A stretch of DNA of 64,000 nucleotides, taken from Paenibacillus protaetiae (GTDB lineage: Bacteria > Bacillota > Bacilli > Paenibacillales > Paenibacillaceae). This document shows positions 7,428-16,131 of this stretch, one piece after another. Both the position numbers and the translations under genes were made by a program. The notes beneath the pieces were generated by a model. It searched no databases. It saw nothing but the letters and a program-made list of their open reading frames with translations, and was not told where the DNA came from. Position 1 is the first letter of the stretch. Each line of letters starts with the position of its first letter. The stretch lies in contig NZ_CP035492.1 of NCBI RefSeq assembly GCF_004135365.1, positions 2,960,001 through 3,024,000 on the forward strand. The letters are read 5' to 3'.

Positions 7428-10010
7428 TTAAAACTCCCCAAAAATTTTATACTTAGATCCTTGATCCCGCAGCGTTGCATTAAAAGAAGCTGAATCTGAA
7501 TCCTTCGAACCATCCTTCTTGTCAGAAACAACTGCTAACGGTTTAGTCTTCAATTCTTTGTTTTTAATTGCTGCATGATTATTGATACTTTCGCTCGCTT
7601 TACCACCTTCAATCACTGTAAACGTACTTCTCACTTCACTATCTCGAAGGCGTTGAAGTAGCAAGGCTTCCTCTGCTTCAACAGATTTCAAAAAATTAGC
7701 CAACTTAGAGGCAGAAATATATACTTCCTCGCCGCGAAGCCTCATTCTACGTTTAAGCTCTTCTAGTGCCTGTTGAACTTCCTTCTCTGTCCGATCTACA
7801 AATACGCTGTAATACTCAGAATTCATGTATATCCATGTATTACGAATATAAGCGTACGCTACACCCATGTTAAAGGGGTCATACCTAACTGGAACTTGTC
7901 TTCCAGCAAACTCGGGATCAAGCAAGCTCTCTGACCAGTAATATATGTGATTGATTTTAATCCCTTTACTGGGATCTAGCTTAGCTGTTCCTTTTTTAGT
8001 CGTTGGGAGAGTGAGCATATAAAACACTTCGTCATACGCCACATAAGTAGATGTCCTTTCTCCCGAAATGGCTATGCCATTTAAAAATTCATTTCTAGGC
8101 GTTCTCCCCAAGGTCGGATGTTCAATAGTATCATAAACTTCATAAGCAAATTCCTTCAGCCTATCAAGAAATCTTCCAAATGTCCAAACTGCGTTATTTT
8201 TAGGATTAACTGCTGCTGTTACTTGCCGAACGTTCTTCATCAGTTGTGTATTCCCAAGCAAATTATCAATAAACATTGTATTATTAGTGCCAAATAATCT
8301 CTCAATTACAGAGCCATGCTTTGGTTTACCCTTACGCAGTGACTTACCTACATTATAGAGGGCGAGAAGCGTTTCAAAATAAGTACTGCCAAATTCCTTA
8401 CCACCGTCGACTACTATGTGCTTAGGTAATCTTGAATGCCTTCGTACACATTCCCTTAGCACCATCATGTTCGAACGGTATCCGGGCTCATCAAATGTTA
8501 AATATATAGCTAGAATCCTTCGAGTAAAGGCGTCAACTAAAAAAGTAACCCAAGGCTTCCCTAAATTTTTTTGTGTTTTCGAGCACTTTAGCTCTATATC
8601 TAGCTGAGTATGGTCCAAGTGACATATTTCAAAAGGGTAATCGCCATGACGAGGGGTGGTTAAGAATAGCTCCAAATAATTTGGCTCAAGTGCATAGGCG
8701 ACCTTCCTACCTTCCCTTTTTAAAGTAATATCGTATTGCAGCCGCTTCTTTATTTCCTTCAGAAAGCTTGTAAGGCTAGGTGCATGGTAACCTCTTTCTT
8801 CGCATTCCGTAACAAGCATCTTCCAGACTGTGCTTGCGTTTCGGTTTACAACAGTTTCATACTTGTCCTCAATAAAAGTATTCATTAACTCAATTAATTC
8901 CTTCGAGAATCTTCTAACATAATTACCTGGCTTCCCATCTCTTAATAGACCCACATATCCGTAGCCAAATAAATGCTCTGCATTTTTATATTTGGAAACC
9001 CAATACCGAAGAGTTCGATCCGGGACATCCCCATACGAAATTCGGTAACCATCCAGTATTGGCTTTATTTTTTGATATCTGTAGTTGGCAGCTGCCAGAT
9101 CCTCTTTTGATGCACTCTTTAATTTTTCGATAACCTCCTGCTTTTTTTTCGTTTGAGAAATTGAAAGGCCTTTAATTTTCCCCTTCTGAACTAATGTCAT
9201 AAAACTTTCACGCGGCAGATCTATTTGTTGTTGACCTTCCTGTGCCAGTAAGGAAATACTCGTTTCTCCATCATTAAGAATAATATGGGCTCTTCCATCC
9301 CACTGGATGGTATTCCCCGGACAAACCTCCACTTTTGTAATTGGAATTGATCCCGCACCCACGTCCTCATCTAAAAAAGAGTAAGCTTGTGCCATTTCTT
9401 TATCAGGGAATATTCTGGCCCTATCAATTTGTGTGATACGCACTCTATTTAGATCAAAGTATAAAACATCAGAAACAATAAGTTTATAAATATCATCTGA
9501 GACAAAACCATTCTGATCATCTAGAAGCTCCTTTAAAGAAATTCCAGGCTGCTCCATCACACTATCGAGTAAAATCTTCTTGGCATTTTCATCTACAACT
9601 AAAGAATCCGAAAGTAGATAATCCTCCAGAAATCTAATGTTATTTAAATAAACCCAATTAATATCCTTTGACGAACGAACTCTAAACGATAAACCAAGCT
9701 TCTCAGCATATTCTTCAGCTGGAGGCATATACCAAGTTCCATCATCTGCTCGTACATAAAGATAAGGTTTCTCCTGCGAAAGCTTAATGAGTTCCTCTTC
9801 AGTTTTCCATTCTTCCCAACCAATAAAGTCTTCGCCGATTTCAAAGAAATCAGGATGATACATACGTCCGCTATTTTTCCCATTTACTTGGTACCTAATT
9901 GTAAATGGAGGAGGTTGATCATAAAATTCATACACGTTTAGATCATGCTCTTTTTCGTAAATCCCGGCAAACTCAACCCTATGGCTTTCAAATTGTATTG
10001 TTACCCCCAT
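7428..10010 (-). CDS. tnsAB: TnsA-TnsB fusion transposase, main reading frame
   Basis: 860 aa from the first in-frame ATG; the true N terminus lies in the preceding frame (10001-10159). Residues 1-135 are a TnsA-like nuclease: YHPDF with D54, then WEEWKTEE with K69, then RVRSSKDINWVYLNNIRFLE. The DDE core of TnsB follows: D466 (HLDHTQLD), D535 (VVDGGKEF) and E570 (KHGSVIERLFG), with D-x34-E spacing. A Mu-type C-terminal barrel is near 700-735 (VPVRYDPFNMGVAYAYIRN). The fusion would make both strand cuts for cut-and-paste movement. No Shine-Dalgarno precedes the ATG at 10010. Confidence 0.85.
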   Translation of the reverse strand: MGVTIQFESHRVEFAGIYEKEHDLNVYEFYDQPPPFTIRYQVNGKNSGRMYHPDFFEIGEDFIGWEEWKTEEELIKLSQEKPYLYVRADDGTWYMPPAEEYAEKLGLSFRVRSSKDINWVYLNNIRFLEDYLLSDSLVVDENAKKILLDSVMEQPGISLKELLDDQNGFVSDDIYKLIVSDVLYFDLNRVRITQIDRARIFPDKEMAQAYSFLDEDVGAGSIPITKVEVCPGNTIQWDGRAHIILNDGETSISLLAQEGQQQIDLPRESFMTLVQKGKIKGLSISQTKKKQEVIEKLKSASKEDLAAANYRYQKIKPILDGYRISYGDVPDRTLRYWVSKYKNAEHLFGYGYVGLLRDGKPGNYVRRFSKELIELMNTFIEDKYETVVNRNASTVWKMLVTECEERGYHAPSLTSFLKEIKKRLQYDITLKREGRKVAYALEPNYLELFLTTPRHGDYPFEICHLDHTQLDIELKCSKTQKNLGKPWVTFLVDAFTRRILAIYLTFDEPGYRSNMMVLRECVRRHSRLPKHIVVDGGKEFGSTYFETLLALYNVGKSLRKGKPKHGSVIERLFGTNNTMFIDNLLGNTQLMKNVRQVTAAVNPKNNAVWTFGRFLDRLKEFAYEVYDTIEHPTLGRTPRNEFLNGIAISGERTSTYVAYDEVFYMLTLPTTKKGTAKLDPSKGIKINHIYYWSESLLDPEFAGRQVPVRYDPFNMGVAYAYIRNTWIYMNSEYYSVFVDRTEKEVQQALEELKRRMRLRGEEVYISASKLANFLKSVEAEEALLLQRLRDSEVRSTFTVIEGGKASESINNHAAIKNKELKTKPLAVVSDKKDGSKDSDSASFNATLRDQGSKYKIFGEF

Positions 10011-10159
10011 TTTTTTACTGGGGTAGTTCCCAGGAGTATTCCCCGCCCACTATTTACCCGACGGGACGGCTCCGAGGAGCGAATAGTTTCAATTATTCTA
10101 CGAGTCTCTGGACTTATCCCTTTCCTAGTAAATAAGTTCACCAAATTAGCAGGAAGCAT
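10001..10159 (-). CDS. tnsAB: N-terminal segment of TnsA-TnsB, out of frame by -1
   Basis: 52 codons from the ATG at 10159, preceded by AGGAGAAGG at 4 bases. It reads MLPANLVNLFTRKGISPETR, then RIIETIRSSEPSRRVNSGRG, and runs out at 10001. The alternative frame from about 10040 reads GNTPGNYPSKKMGVTIQFES. From memory of the family this continues the conserved TnsA start (RGN..G.YPS.KMG.TIQFESH). So the gene carries a one-base loss near 10040, a sequencing error, or relies on -1 slippage at A7 (10010-10016). Confidence 0.75.
   Translation of the reverse strand: MLPANLVNLFTRKGISPETRRIIETIRSSEPSRRVNSGRGILLGTTPVKKWG
10010..10016 (-). promoter_or_regulatory. A7 slippery heptamer joining the two tnsAB frames
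   Basis: On the minus strand the upstream frame reads GTA AAA AAA TGG GGG TAA. The string A-AAA-AAA is an ideal -1 slippage site. Slipping there gives ...VKKMGVTIQF and enters the long frame exactly, two codons before the upstream stop. I cannot see a clear downstream stimulatory hairpin. Confidence 0.5.
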
Positions 10160-10282
10160 GAATCCTTCTCCTATCCTCAAAATCAATTGCCGATAGTATA
10201 ACAAATTTCTGCATTGGAAAAAATCTTCAGTTTTCTGAATACTTATTTATTCCCTTTGCTTATCTGTGTCCTGATTATGTCT

Positions 10283-11644
10283 TCAACCTCCAAAATTATT
10301 TCGTTCATAATTTGCCTCCAGTAATCGTTTTTTTAGATGGTTCTTAACTTCAGCTTCCCGGAAAATAGCTGGTTTTTTCATATACTGTTCCAGTTTTGGT
10401 ACAGTTGGATGTTCCCCTCGTTCGGAACTCCACATAAGTGCAGTGTCTACTTCTCGTCTAATATTTTCTAATCGATTACGTTTCCGTTTCTTCAAATATT
10501 GCTTCCATTTCATTGCCTGGGCTTTACAAAGGGCAGGGAAGTGATTGTATAGTGTCTTTTTATTACACCCGATTTCATCTGCCATAGCCTGTACGTGCAT
10601 ATAACCATTTGCTGAATTCATCACCAAGTTCTTAGCTATCGACCTTACTTCGATAAGAGGACGAGTTGTCAACTTGATATTTATTTTCTTTTTTCTTTTC
10701 GCAAATATAACTGGGGAGTAATCATCATTAAAATGGCCTAAATAGAAATCAACAATATCGATTCCATACTTATTGCAAATTCGAAGTACATCCTCTAATT
10801 GAGGAAGGTTTCTTCCCTTGTACCATGTCCAAAAAGTCGTCTTCGGTACAGATAATTTCCTTGCCGCACCAGTAATATTTGAGTTTTCTTGAGCTACAAT
10901 GCGATTTAACGAAACTACTATCCCATCTTTATTCGGAATTTGCATACTCTCTAACAAACGCTCTACCATTTTTGCTTTACTATATTGTTCATAATCGCAT
11001 CTATCCGTTTTTTCTGTATTTGCTCTCCCAAGCCAAGCATTACAGTGCGAACAGAATCCTGAAGAACTACGTCGATCAATTAATAAATTTGTTCTTGTAC
11101 AGCTCGGGCAGAGATCTGTTAGAAACCGATGATGTTTTCTGCATACAGAGACTGCTCTTAGCGACCATATTAAGGGTTCATAAACAATGGCCGAAATTGA
11201 CTGTTTCATTTCTTCATAACACTCAGGACACCATGCTCTCACATTTCTCAGTAATCCTCTTTGGGGTATAGCTTTTGCAAATCTCAGCAAAGTGAGTTGT
11301 TGCAGATTTGTATTCCCCGTTAGATCATTCAACATAGTCGAAAACTGTTCGGCAGCGACTGAGTTTCCATTAATCATGTGTGATGAATCATAAAATCCGT
11401 TCCCACCCCTCTTCGATATTTCATTTAAATAAAATTTGTTGAGGTACGGAGTGAGCACATCGATAAACAATCGACCGGTTTTAATACAATGTTCATTAGC
11501 CAATCTCGCAATATAACCAGCGAGACTTTCAACCATCGAAGTGCCCAATCCTTGAGGTGATAGCTGAAATAGCCTAGTTGTTCTCTTCCAATCAAGAGAG
11601 GTATCCGTATCGTGCCAGGTCTTAAAATGATGTACTGCTTTCAT
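10283..11644 (-). CDS. tniQ: TniQ/TnsD-family protein (copy 2)
   Basis: 453 aa from the ATG at 11644, which overlaps the stop of the upstream gene (TGATG), so translation is probably coupled. Residues 24-52 (RLFQLSPQGLGTSMVESLAG then YIARLANEH) match the TniQ N terminus. Zinc pairs are C139/C142, C168/H171, C179/C182 and C198/C201. Residues about 255-300 (NITGAARKLSVPKTTFWTWY) are a helix-turn-helix. It differs clearly from copy 1 and precedes tnsA-tnsB. Two TniQ/TnsD proteins in one element usually mean two targeting routes (inference). Confidence 0.85.
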   Translation of the reverse strand: MKAVHHFKTWHDTDTSLDWKRTTRLFQLSPQGLGTSMVESLAGYIARLANEHCIKTGRLFIDVLTPYLNKFYLNEISKRGGNGFYDSSHMINGNSVAAEQFSTMLNDLTGNTNLQQLTLLRFAKAIPQRGLLRNVRAWCPECYEEMKQSISAIVYEPLIWSLRAVSVCRKHHRFLTDLCPSCTRTNLLIDRRSSSGFCSHCNAWLGRANTEKTDRCDYEQYSKAKMVERLLESMQIPNKDGIVVSLNRIVAQENSNITGAARKLSVPKTTFWTWYKGRNLPQLEDVLRICNKYGIDIVDFYLGHFNDDYSPVIFAKRKKKINIKLTTRPLIEVRSIAKNLVMNSANGYMHVQAMADEIGCNKKTLYNHFPALCKAQAMKWKQYLKKRKRNRLENIRREVDTALMWSSERGEHPTVPKLEQYMKKPAIFREAEVKNHLKKRLLEANYERNNFGG

Positions 11645-11979
11645 CACCGAGGTACCTTCCGACGGTATTTAGATCCAGATTTTCCAAATCTCTTTCTTGC
11701 GATTTTTAAACAGTCAAGTGCCTCATGATATTCTGTCAATCGTTTTCCCTCGAAAGGAGTAATCATAACTTGTCTACAGACATCTCCATCCTCGATATTC
11801 CCTATAATCACTGTTGAGATATCATCAAGACGATACAATACCGGTATAGTTCTTTCATAATGTGTTGAGCATCCAAACCATTGTTCCTTTATTGCTCGCC
11901 TACATGTATACGTTCGTGTGTTAAATACAATACCATTTGGGGTTATTGTTGCTTTTTCCGATTTATACATTATTCCCAC
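11644..11979 (-). CDS. Small protein resembling a Mu-type transposase C-terminal barrel
   Basis: 111 aa. ATITPNGIVFNTRTYTCRRA, then ERTIPVLYRLDDISTVIIG, is laid out like the beta-barrel after the DDE domain in TnsB, TniA and MuA (G-I-x-F, Y, V-x-Y-R-x-D-D-x-S-x-V). The basic tail ALDCLKIARKRFGKSG also fits a transposase C terminus. It has no catalytic domain. It is the first gene of the transposition operon and is coupled to tniQ copy 2. It could be the leftover of a second transposase or an accessory DNA-binding subunit. The match was made by eye. Confidence 0.45.
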   Translation of the reverse strand: MGIMYKSEKATITPNGIVFNTRTYTCRRAIKEQWFGCSTHYERTIPVLYRLDDISTVIIGNIEDGDVCRQVMITPFEGKRLTEYHEALDCLKIARKRFGKSGSKYRRKVPR

Positions 11980-12201
11980 CCACCATCATTAATATTTATA
12001 TTTCGATAAGTTTATAATAAATTATTGAAATACAGATATAACTAGTAGGTTTTTGGTCGCTACGCCATTTATTTCTTCAACGCAAAGAAACGCCAGATCC
12101 ATGAATTAAGACGGCGGACGTTATAAGTTATGATTTATTCTGGAATGGTGTAATTCCCACGACGTTTCGATTATGCTTTAATGCTGATAAGAGGGCGGAT
12201 C

Positions 12202-12354
12202 ATGGAGACAATGGTATATGTATCCTTGAACGGAGTTGTTACGGAAGCAGTAGGCACGCAACCCAAAGATGCGTTGTTATTTGCACCTTCTAAGAAAGCG
12301 CGGCGCAAGTTATACTTGAGCCGCAGGCGAATCGACGGAGAAGCAGTCAATTAA
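12202..12354 (+). CDS. Short basic protein, 50 aa
   Basis: ATG at 12202, weak GAGGGCGG upstream. It reads METMVYVSLNGVVTEAVGTQ, then PKDALLFAPSKKARRKLYLS and RRRIDGEAVN. Composition and the hairpin after it support a gene, divergent from the transposition operon. Function unknown. The 11980-12201 stretch before it is AT-rich and should hold promoters for both directions; I could not fix exact boxes. Confidence 0.4.
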   Translation: METMVYVSLNGVVTEAVGTQPKDALLFAPSKKARRKLYLSRRRIDGEAVN

Positions 12355-12387
12355 TTAAAGAATGTCTTGAAAAAGCGTTCAAAAGTT

Positions 12388-12427
12388 AAATGGCTCGTGA
12401 AACGAAAAAGCACTTCACGAACCATTT
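12388..12427 (+). terminator. Hairpin after the 50-aa gene
   Basis: AAATGGCTCGTGAA pairs with TTCACGAACCATTT with one bulged base. The following T run is short (TTTCCC), so termination strength is uncertain. Confidence 0.45.
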
Positions 12428-12458
12428 CCCTACCCGAATTTAAAGTATCGTCGATTAG

Positions 12459-12512
12459 AAAAACAGCGACAGTCTATGACTATTTTCCGGTCCTAGGCTG
12501 CCGCTGTTTTTA
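12459..12512. terminator. Long-loop terminator between converging genes
   Basis: AAAACAGCGACAG pairs with CTGCCGCTGTTTT with one mismatch, with T runs on both strands. It serves the plus-strand small gene and the minus-strand gene at 12621-13253. Confidence 0.55.
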
Positions 12513-12620
12513 TATTCGTGCCAGTCTAAACCCATTTCAACGAACCTGACGTTTTTTGTCACTGAGCCAGCTTAGATCAGTACAATCAATCAAACACTCC
12601 GACCAATGAGTTCACGGCGC

Positions 12621-13253
12621 TTATCCAAAAAAAGATTTTTCAATTTTATACTTGATTAGAGCCTCATTCAATAAATCAAAGCGAAACTTTCGAATTGTGT
12701 TATTTTTATTCCGCAACTCATCAAGCATTTGTTGAAGCGTTCGGCCACCCCTATCCCTTGAAATAATCGTATTAATCGCTTTAATTTGTCTGGAGAGTGG
12801 TTCGCGACTCTTATATTTCTCAAGGTCATTCTTGATTTCTTGCAGTGCACTTCCAGGAGCAATTCCCCAACATATGATTAACAGGTTAATTGCATTAAAC
12901 AGTTGCTTTCCAGTCGGATGCCATGTTTCATCGAGAACTGCATTTCCATTTGCGCTGCTTGTCCCCGTTCCAACGGTTTCAGATGCTAATGGGTCAAAAA
13001 GTGTTAATTTAGGATGATGAATCAATTCAAGAAAATGATTTGCTGCATAGGTACCGCATAAAAAAGTTCCGGTAACATCACCATTTTTCGCTCGATAAGA
13101 AAAGCAATAATAGCTGTCAGTAAGTAAGTCTTTAGTACAACTTCTACGTTCTTGCCCGTTTAACAAACGAACATGAGCAATGGGTTTTATATCATATTCC
13201 TGAACTAGCTTCTCTCTAACCTCTGGTGATCTGCACGGAAGCATCCCAAACAC
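12621..13253 (-). CDS. Hypothetical protein, 210 aa
   Basis: MFGMLPCRSPEVREKLVQEY at the start, then RLLNGQERRSCTKDLLTDSY and TFLCGTYAANHFLELIHHP. Cysteines at about 7, 39, 50 and 66 could bind metal or be chance. The C-terminal half is helical (TISRDRGGRTLQQMLDELRN). It looks like a single-gene cargo unit in the defence-rich element. I do not recognise the family; no nuclease, helicase or membrane motif is visible. Confidence 0.55.
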   Translation of the reverse strand: MFGMLPCRSPEVREKLVQEYDIKPIAHVRLLNGQERRSCTKDLLTDSYYCFSYRAKNGDVTGTFLCGTYAANHFLELIHHPKLTLFDPLASETVGTGTSSANGNAVLDETWHPTGKQLFNAINLLIICWGIAPGSALQEIKNDLEKYKSREPLSRQIKAINTIISRDRGGRTLQQMLDELRNKNNTIRKFRFDLLNEALIKYKIEKSFFG

Positions 13254-13428
13254 CTCATTTCTTGTTTTCCTTCCATTATTTACAGCATATCAGCCCCCAT
13301 TCTATACTGTTTGATTGGGAGCAAAACCTGGTTAAATTACTCTCTTTCGACATATATCGGTTAAACACCCGAATTTTTGAGTCTACGTCACTTAATCAGC
13401 TACTATCATAGTTTCTCTTTCTTTTTCC

Positions 13429-14325
13429 TCATACTTTAATTTTCTTGGCCTTCACTTGTTGCATCGCTACAGCTTGGCGGAACAGCTTTGGTGCTAAATC
13501 AAAGAGACTCCCGTGCATACGTCGTTCGTTGTAAAAACAGATATAGTTCGTCACGACCTCGTAGGCTTCCTGGTAGGTACCAAATTCATAGCGCTGTAAA
13601 CATTCCGTTTCCAGTAAACTGTGAAACGACTCAATATGCGCATTCTTGTTTGGTGTCTTTGGCGGGATTCTCTCGTGCACGACCTCATACGCCTCACATG
13701 CTTCTTCAAAGACGTGAGAAATAAACTGCGGGCCATTGTCGGTGCGAATCACGGGCCGTTGCTTCGTCTCGAAAAGCTGTCGTTGCCACAGGGTACGCTG
13801 AATTAATCCTGCTGCATGCTTGCCTTCACAGGACAGTCCCATGTGGAAATCGATGATCTCACGGTCTAACACATCCAAAACGCATAGTAGGTAAAAAAAG
13901 CGCTGTTCTCCTGCAATGTAGCCGTATTTGATGTCCATTTCCCACAGTTCGTTGGAAGCCGCAATCTCACGGTTATTTGCCAATCTACGTGGATGTTTGA
14001 TCCGCTTTTTCCGCTGAGGCTGGAGCATTTCCATCTCATCAAGCAGGCGATAAACCTTCTTCTTGTTGATCACCAGGTTGTACTCACGCTGCAAGCAGAT
14101 CGTCAGTTTACGGTAGCCATAGACGTCAGTTTCGCCATTCAGCAGCTCACAAAGCCATTCCTGGATCTGACCATCACTAATCGGTACGCCGGCTTTCGTC
14201 ATGGAGAAACCAGGCACCGGGCGACCACCTTTACCAGTAGAAGGAACCTGACTACTAGGCTGCTTCTTGCGGTAATAATAAATCTGTTCGCTCACACCGA
14301 CAATCCGCAAAATGCGGCTGACCAC
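13429..14325 (-). CDS. IS3-family transposase OrfB (DDE domain)
   Basis: 298 aa from the first ATG, but the frame is open up to the slippage site at 14385, so the natural product is the OrfAB fusion. The integrase core has D in WEMDIKYGYI, D in VIRTDNGPQF and E in NKNAHIESFHSLLE, the DD(35)E of IS3 elements. The N-terminal part (VSRILRIVGVSEQIYYYRKK) is the usual OrfB start. No damage is seen in the coding region, so the element may still be active. Confidence 0.9.
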   Translation of the reverse strand: MVSRILRIVGVSEQIYYYRKKQPSSQVPSTGKGGRPVPGFSMTKAGVPISDGQIQEWLCELLNGETDVYGYRKLTICLQREYNLVINKKKVYRLLDEMEMLQPQRKKRIKHPRRLANNREIAASNELWEMDIKYGYIAGEQRFFYLLCVLDVLDREIIDFHMGLSCEGKHAAGLIQRTLWQRQLFETKQRPVIRTDNGPQFISHVFEEACEAYEVVHERIPPKTPNKNAHIESFHSLLETECLQRYEFGTYQEAYEVVTNYICFYNERRMHGSLFDLAPKLFRQAVAMQQVKAKKIKV

Positions 14326-14351
14326 ATGTCCCAGCTTAATCCACTTGTCGG

Positions 14352-14711
14352 CTATTTCAATTTTGTCCGATAAGCTGGGTTCTGCTTTTTTAGCAAATCA
14401 CGAAGAACGGCAATCTCCAGATCCTTCTCGCCAAGGAGTTCCTTCAGTTGTTTATTTTCGCCTTCAAGTGAACGAAACTCTTGCGGTGAAGGTGTATAAG
14501 CCGCAATCGCTTTGGATGCAGAATCTGTTGTTTTCCAATCCGTATGTTCAGCTTGCTCCATCCATCGGTATAACATCTTCGGATTTATGTTATGGCGGCG
14601 CGCTACTTGCGCAGCATTCCCGACCTCTTTAGCTTCTTGAATCACTTGCTGTTTGAACTCGATCGTAAACCGTCTACGTTGCATAAAAAATCCCCTCCAC
14701 TGATTCTTCAT
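14352..14711 (-). CDS. IS3-family OrfA (helix-turn-helix protein)
   Basis: 119 aa. RRFTIEFKQQVIQEAKEVGN and AAQVARRHNINPKMLYRWME form the HTH; a leucine-rich coiled coil follows (FRSLEGENKQLKELLGEKDL). The frame ends at 14352. OrfA alone normally regulates; OrfAB transposes. Confidence 0.88.
   Translation of the reverse strand: MKNQWRGFFMQRRRFTIEFKQQVIQEAKEVGNAAQVARRHNINPKMLYRWMEQAEHTDWKTTDSASKAIAAYTPSPQEFRSLEGENKQLKELLGEKDLEIAVLRDLLKKQNPAYRTKLK
14385..14391 (-). promoter_or_regulatory. IS3 -1 frameshift heptamer A-AAA-AAG
   Basis: OrfA codons CTA AAA AAG give the heptamer. Slipping back one base leads to KKAEPSLSDKIEIADKWIKL, which runs into OrfB. This is the known expression mode of IS3-family transposases. 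Confidence 0.8.
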
Positions 14712-14914
14712 CTAGCTTACTACGTTAAGTAGCCTAGACTCAAATCCAATTTCGGGGCTTAAGAGATATCCTCTTTTTCCCTCCCGATTTCAACAAAGGA
14801 CCTATGCTTCGCAGTACAGTGCATTTCATCACATCAATTCTACTTCAACGAGGCATGTCTTTGTGATAATATTGAAAGGGAATGTAATGAATTTACTGAA
14901 AAAGAGTGATTACA

Positions 14915-15832
14915 ATGCAGACCTTTCCTAAAGATATTACTGATGCGATGCGTACTTGCATATTGGCTATTTTTTGGCCAAAAGAGCAGATCGTCGATTT
15001 TCTTAAAAATAATGGTTGTACGAATCGTGACTTAAAAACCGTTTTAAGCCAGGGGCTAGAAAATAAGAATCGAGCTGCCATTATTGATGAAGTTTTCGGA
15101 CAATTAAATGCACGTGACGATAAAGGAATTGGGCAGTTTAGAGCAATGTTAGCTTCCATTATTAACTGGGATCATTTTGATCCATACTATTTTAAACAGC
15201 TAAAGCGTTTAGATGAGGCAGAGGCAAAACGTTGCATAAATCACTTGAAACAAGTTCAAGAGATACGTGATGCAAAAACTAAAGAATTAAGGAAGCAAGC
15301 TGATGAAAGGAGAGCCGCAGCAGCTCCCAAAATCTCATTAGTCGATCTAGAGACAGAATTTATTAATCTATACCGAGGATATTCTTCAAATCAAAATAGG
15401 GGTTACCAGCTAGAAACCCTTCTAAAGAAGCTGTCTGATTTCTCAAATTTGTCTTTTTCAGAGCCTTTTAAGCTTAACGGGGAACAGTTAGATGGTTCAC
15501 TAAAATTGGATGGGGAAAATTACTTAGTAGAAGCAAAATGGCATGATAGTTTGACTGCTAGCGATGCACTTTATCATTTTGCATATAAGGTTGAAGGGAA
15601 AATGTACGGACGAGGTTTATTCATTTCTATAAACGGCTACTCACGGGATGCCGTTAAAGCTTTAATTGCCGGAAAATCAATCAAGACAATCTTGATTGAT
15701 GGCGGTGACCTTTCAATGGTATTCTCCGGAACCATACCATTTTTCGAAATGCTGGATGCAAAAATAAGAGCAGCACAAACAAAAGGTTTAATATATATTG
15801 ACCCTTTAAACTTCAAGAGCAAAATCGAATAG
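14915..15832 (+). CDS. PD-(D/E)XK restriction-endonuclease-like protein
   Basis: 305 aa from the ATG at 14915 (AAAGAG 8 bases upstream; an in-frame GTG is 9 bases earlier). The N-terminal half is helical and charged, with a coiled-coil stretch RDAKTKELRKQADERRAAAA. The C-terminal half has the nuclease core: E167 (NRGYQLETLL), D193 (GEQLDGSL) and E206-A-K208 (YLVEAKW). These fit an Mrr-type PD-(D/E)XK fold. No methylase lies beside it, so it may be a type IV-like or abortive-infection nuclease. It is the first gene of the plus-strand defence block. Confidence 0.7.
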   Translation: MQTFPKDITDAMRTCILAIFWPKEQIVDFLKNNGCTNRDLKTVLSQGLENKNRAAIIDEVFGQLNARDDKGIGQFRAMLASIINWDHFDPYYFKQLKRLDEAEAKRCINHLKQVQEIRDAKTKELRKQADERRAAAAPKISLVDLETEFINLYRGYSSNQNRGYQLETLLKKLSDFSNLSFSEPFKLNGEQLDGSLKLDGENYLVEAKWHDSLTASDALYHFAYKVEGKMYGRGLFISINGYSRDAVKALIAGKSIKTILIDGGDLSMVFSGTIPFFEMLDAKIRAAQTKGLIYIDPLNFKSKIE

Positions 15833-15900
15833 AAAAACAAAGTTGTTCTGATGGACTACAAGGGACACGCGAGGCATCATCGCCCCCTTTTCTTTCCATC

Positions 15901-16083
15901 CTATCCCCAGTCCTCGGTAAGATCCAATTCTCTGTTGCAGATATCGCATCGAACCTTGATAACCTGCCCAATGCTTGTTGGAATGAATGTGTAAGCAAAC
16001 TTTCCCCCTGTCACGTCTACTGCTTTACATGTGTCCCAATTCCTGATCTTTTCGTCCATTATTTCAGTAATTTCGAATATCAA
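15901..16083 (-). CDS. Small cysteine-containing protein, 60 aa
   Basis: Start TTG at 16083, placed 9 bases after AGGAGGGG. The C terminus has VRCDICNRELDLTEDWG with one C-x2-C; an earlier cysteine (WDTCKAVDV) could be a third ligand. It may bind a metal. It is convergent with the restriction-like gene and unknown. Confidence 0.45.
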   Translation of the reverse strand: MIFEITEIMDEKIRNWDTCKAVDVTGGKFAYTFIPTSIGQVIKVRCDICNRELDLTEDWG

Positions 16084-16131
16084 TTTTTGGCCCCTCCTAA
16101 AAAACACCCCGCCTTCAAAAGCAATCAGCGG

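Larger units (their letters stand above)
13378..14742 (-). mobile_element. IS3-family insertion sequence, 1365 bp
   Basis: The left end TGAGTCTACGTCACTTAA matches the right end read inward, TGAGTCTAGGCTACTTAA. Inside are orfA (HTH) and orfB (DDE integrase core) overlapping with an A6G slippage site. I see no clean 3-bp target duplication (TTT at left, AAT at right), so the insertion is old or the flanks were altered. It lies between the 210-aa gene and the restriction-like gene. Confidence 0.85.

Noticed and set aside
11980-12200. Search for a CRISPR array, guide RNA or Cas gene near the tns operon
   Set aside because: No spaced repeats, no Cas12k or Cascade-type frames anywhere in the element, so no CRISPR-guided transposon is claimed.
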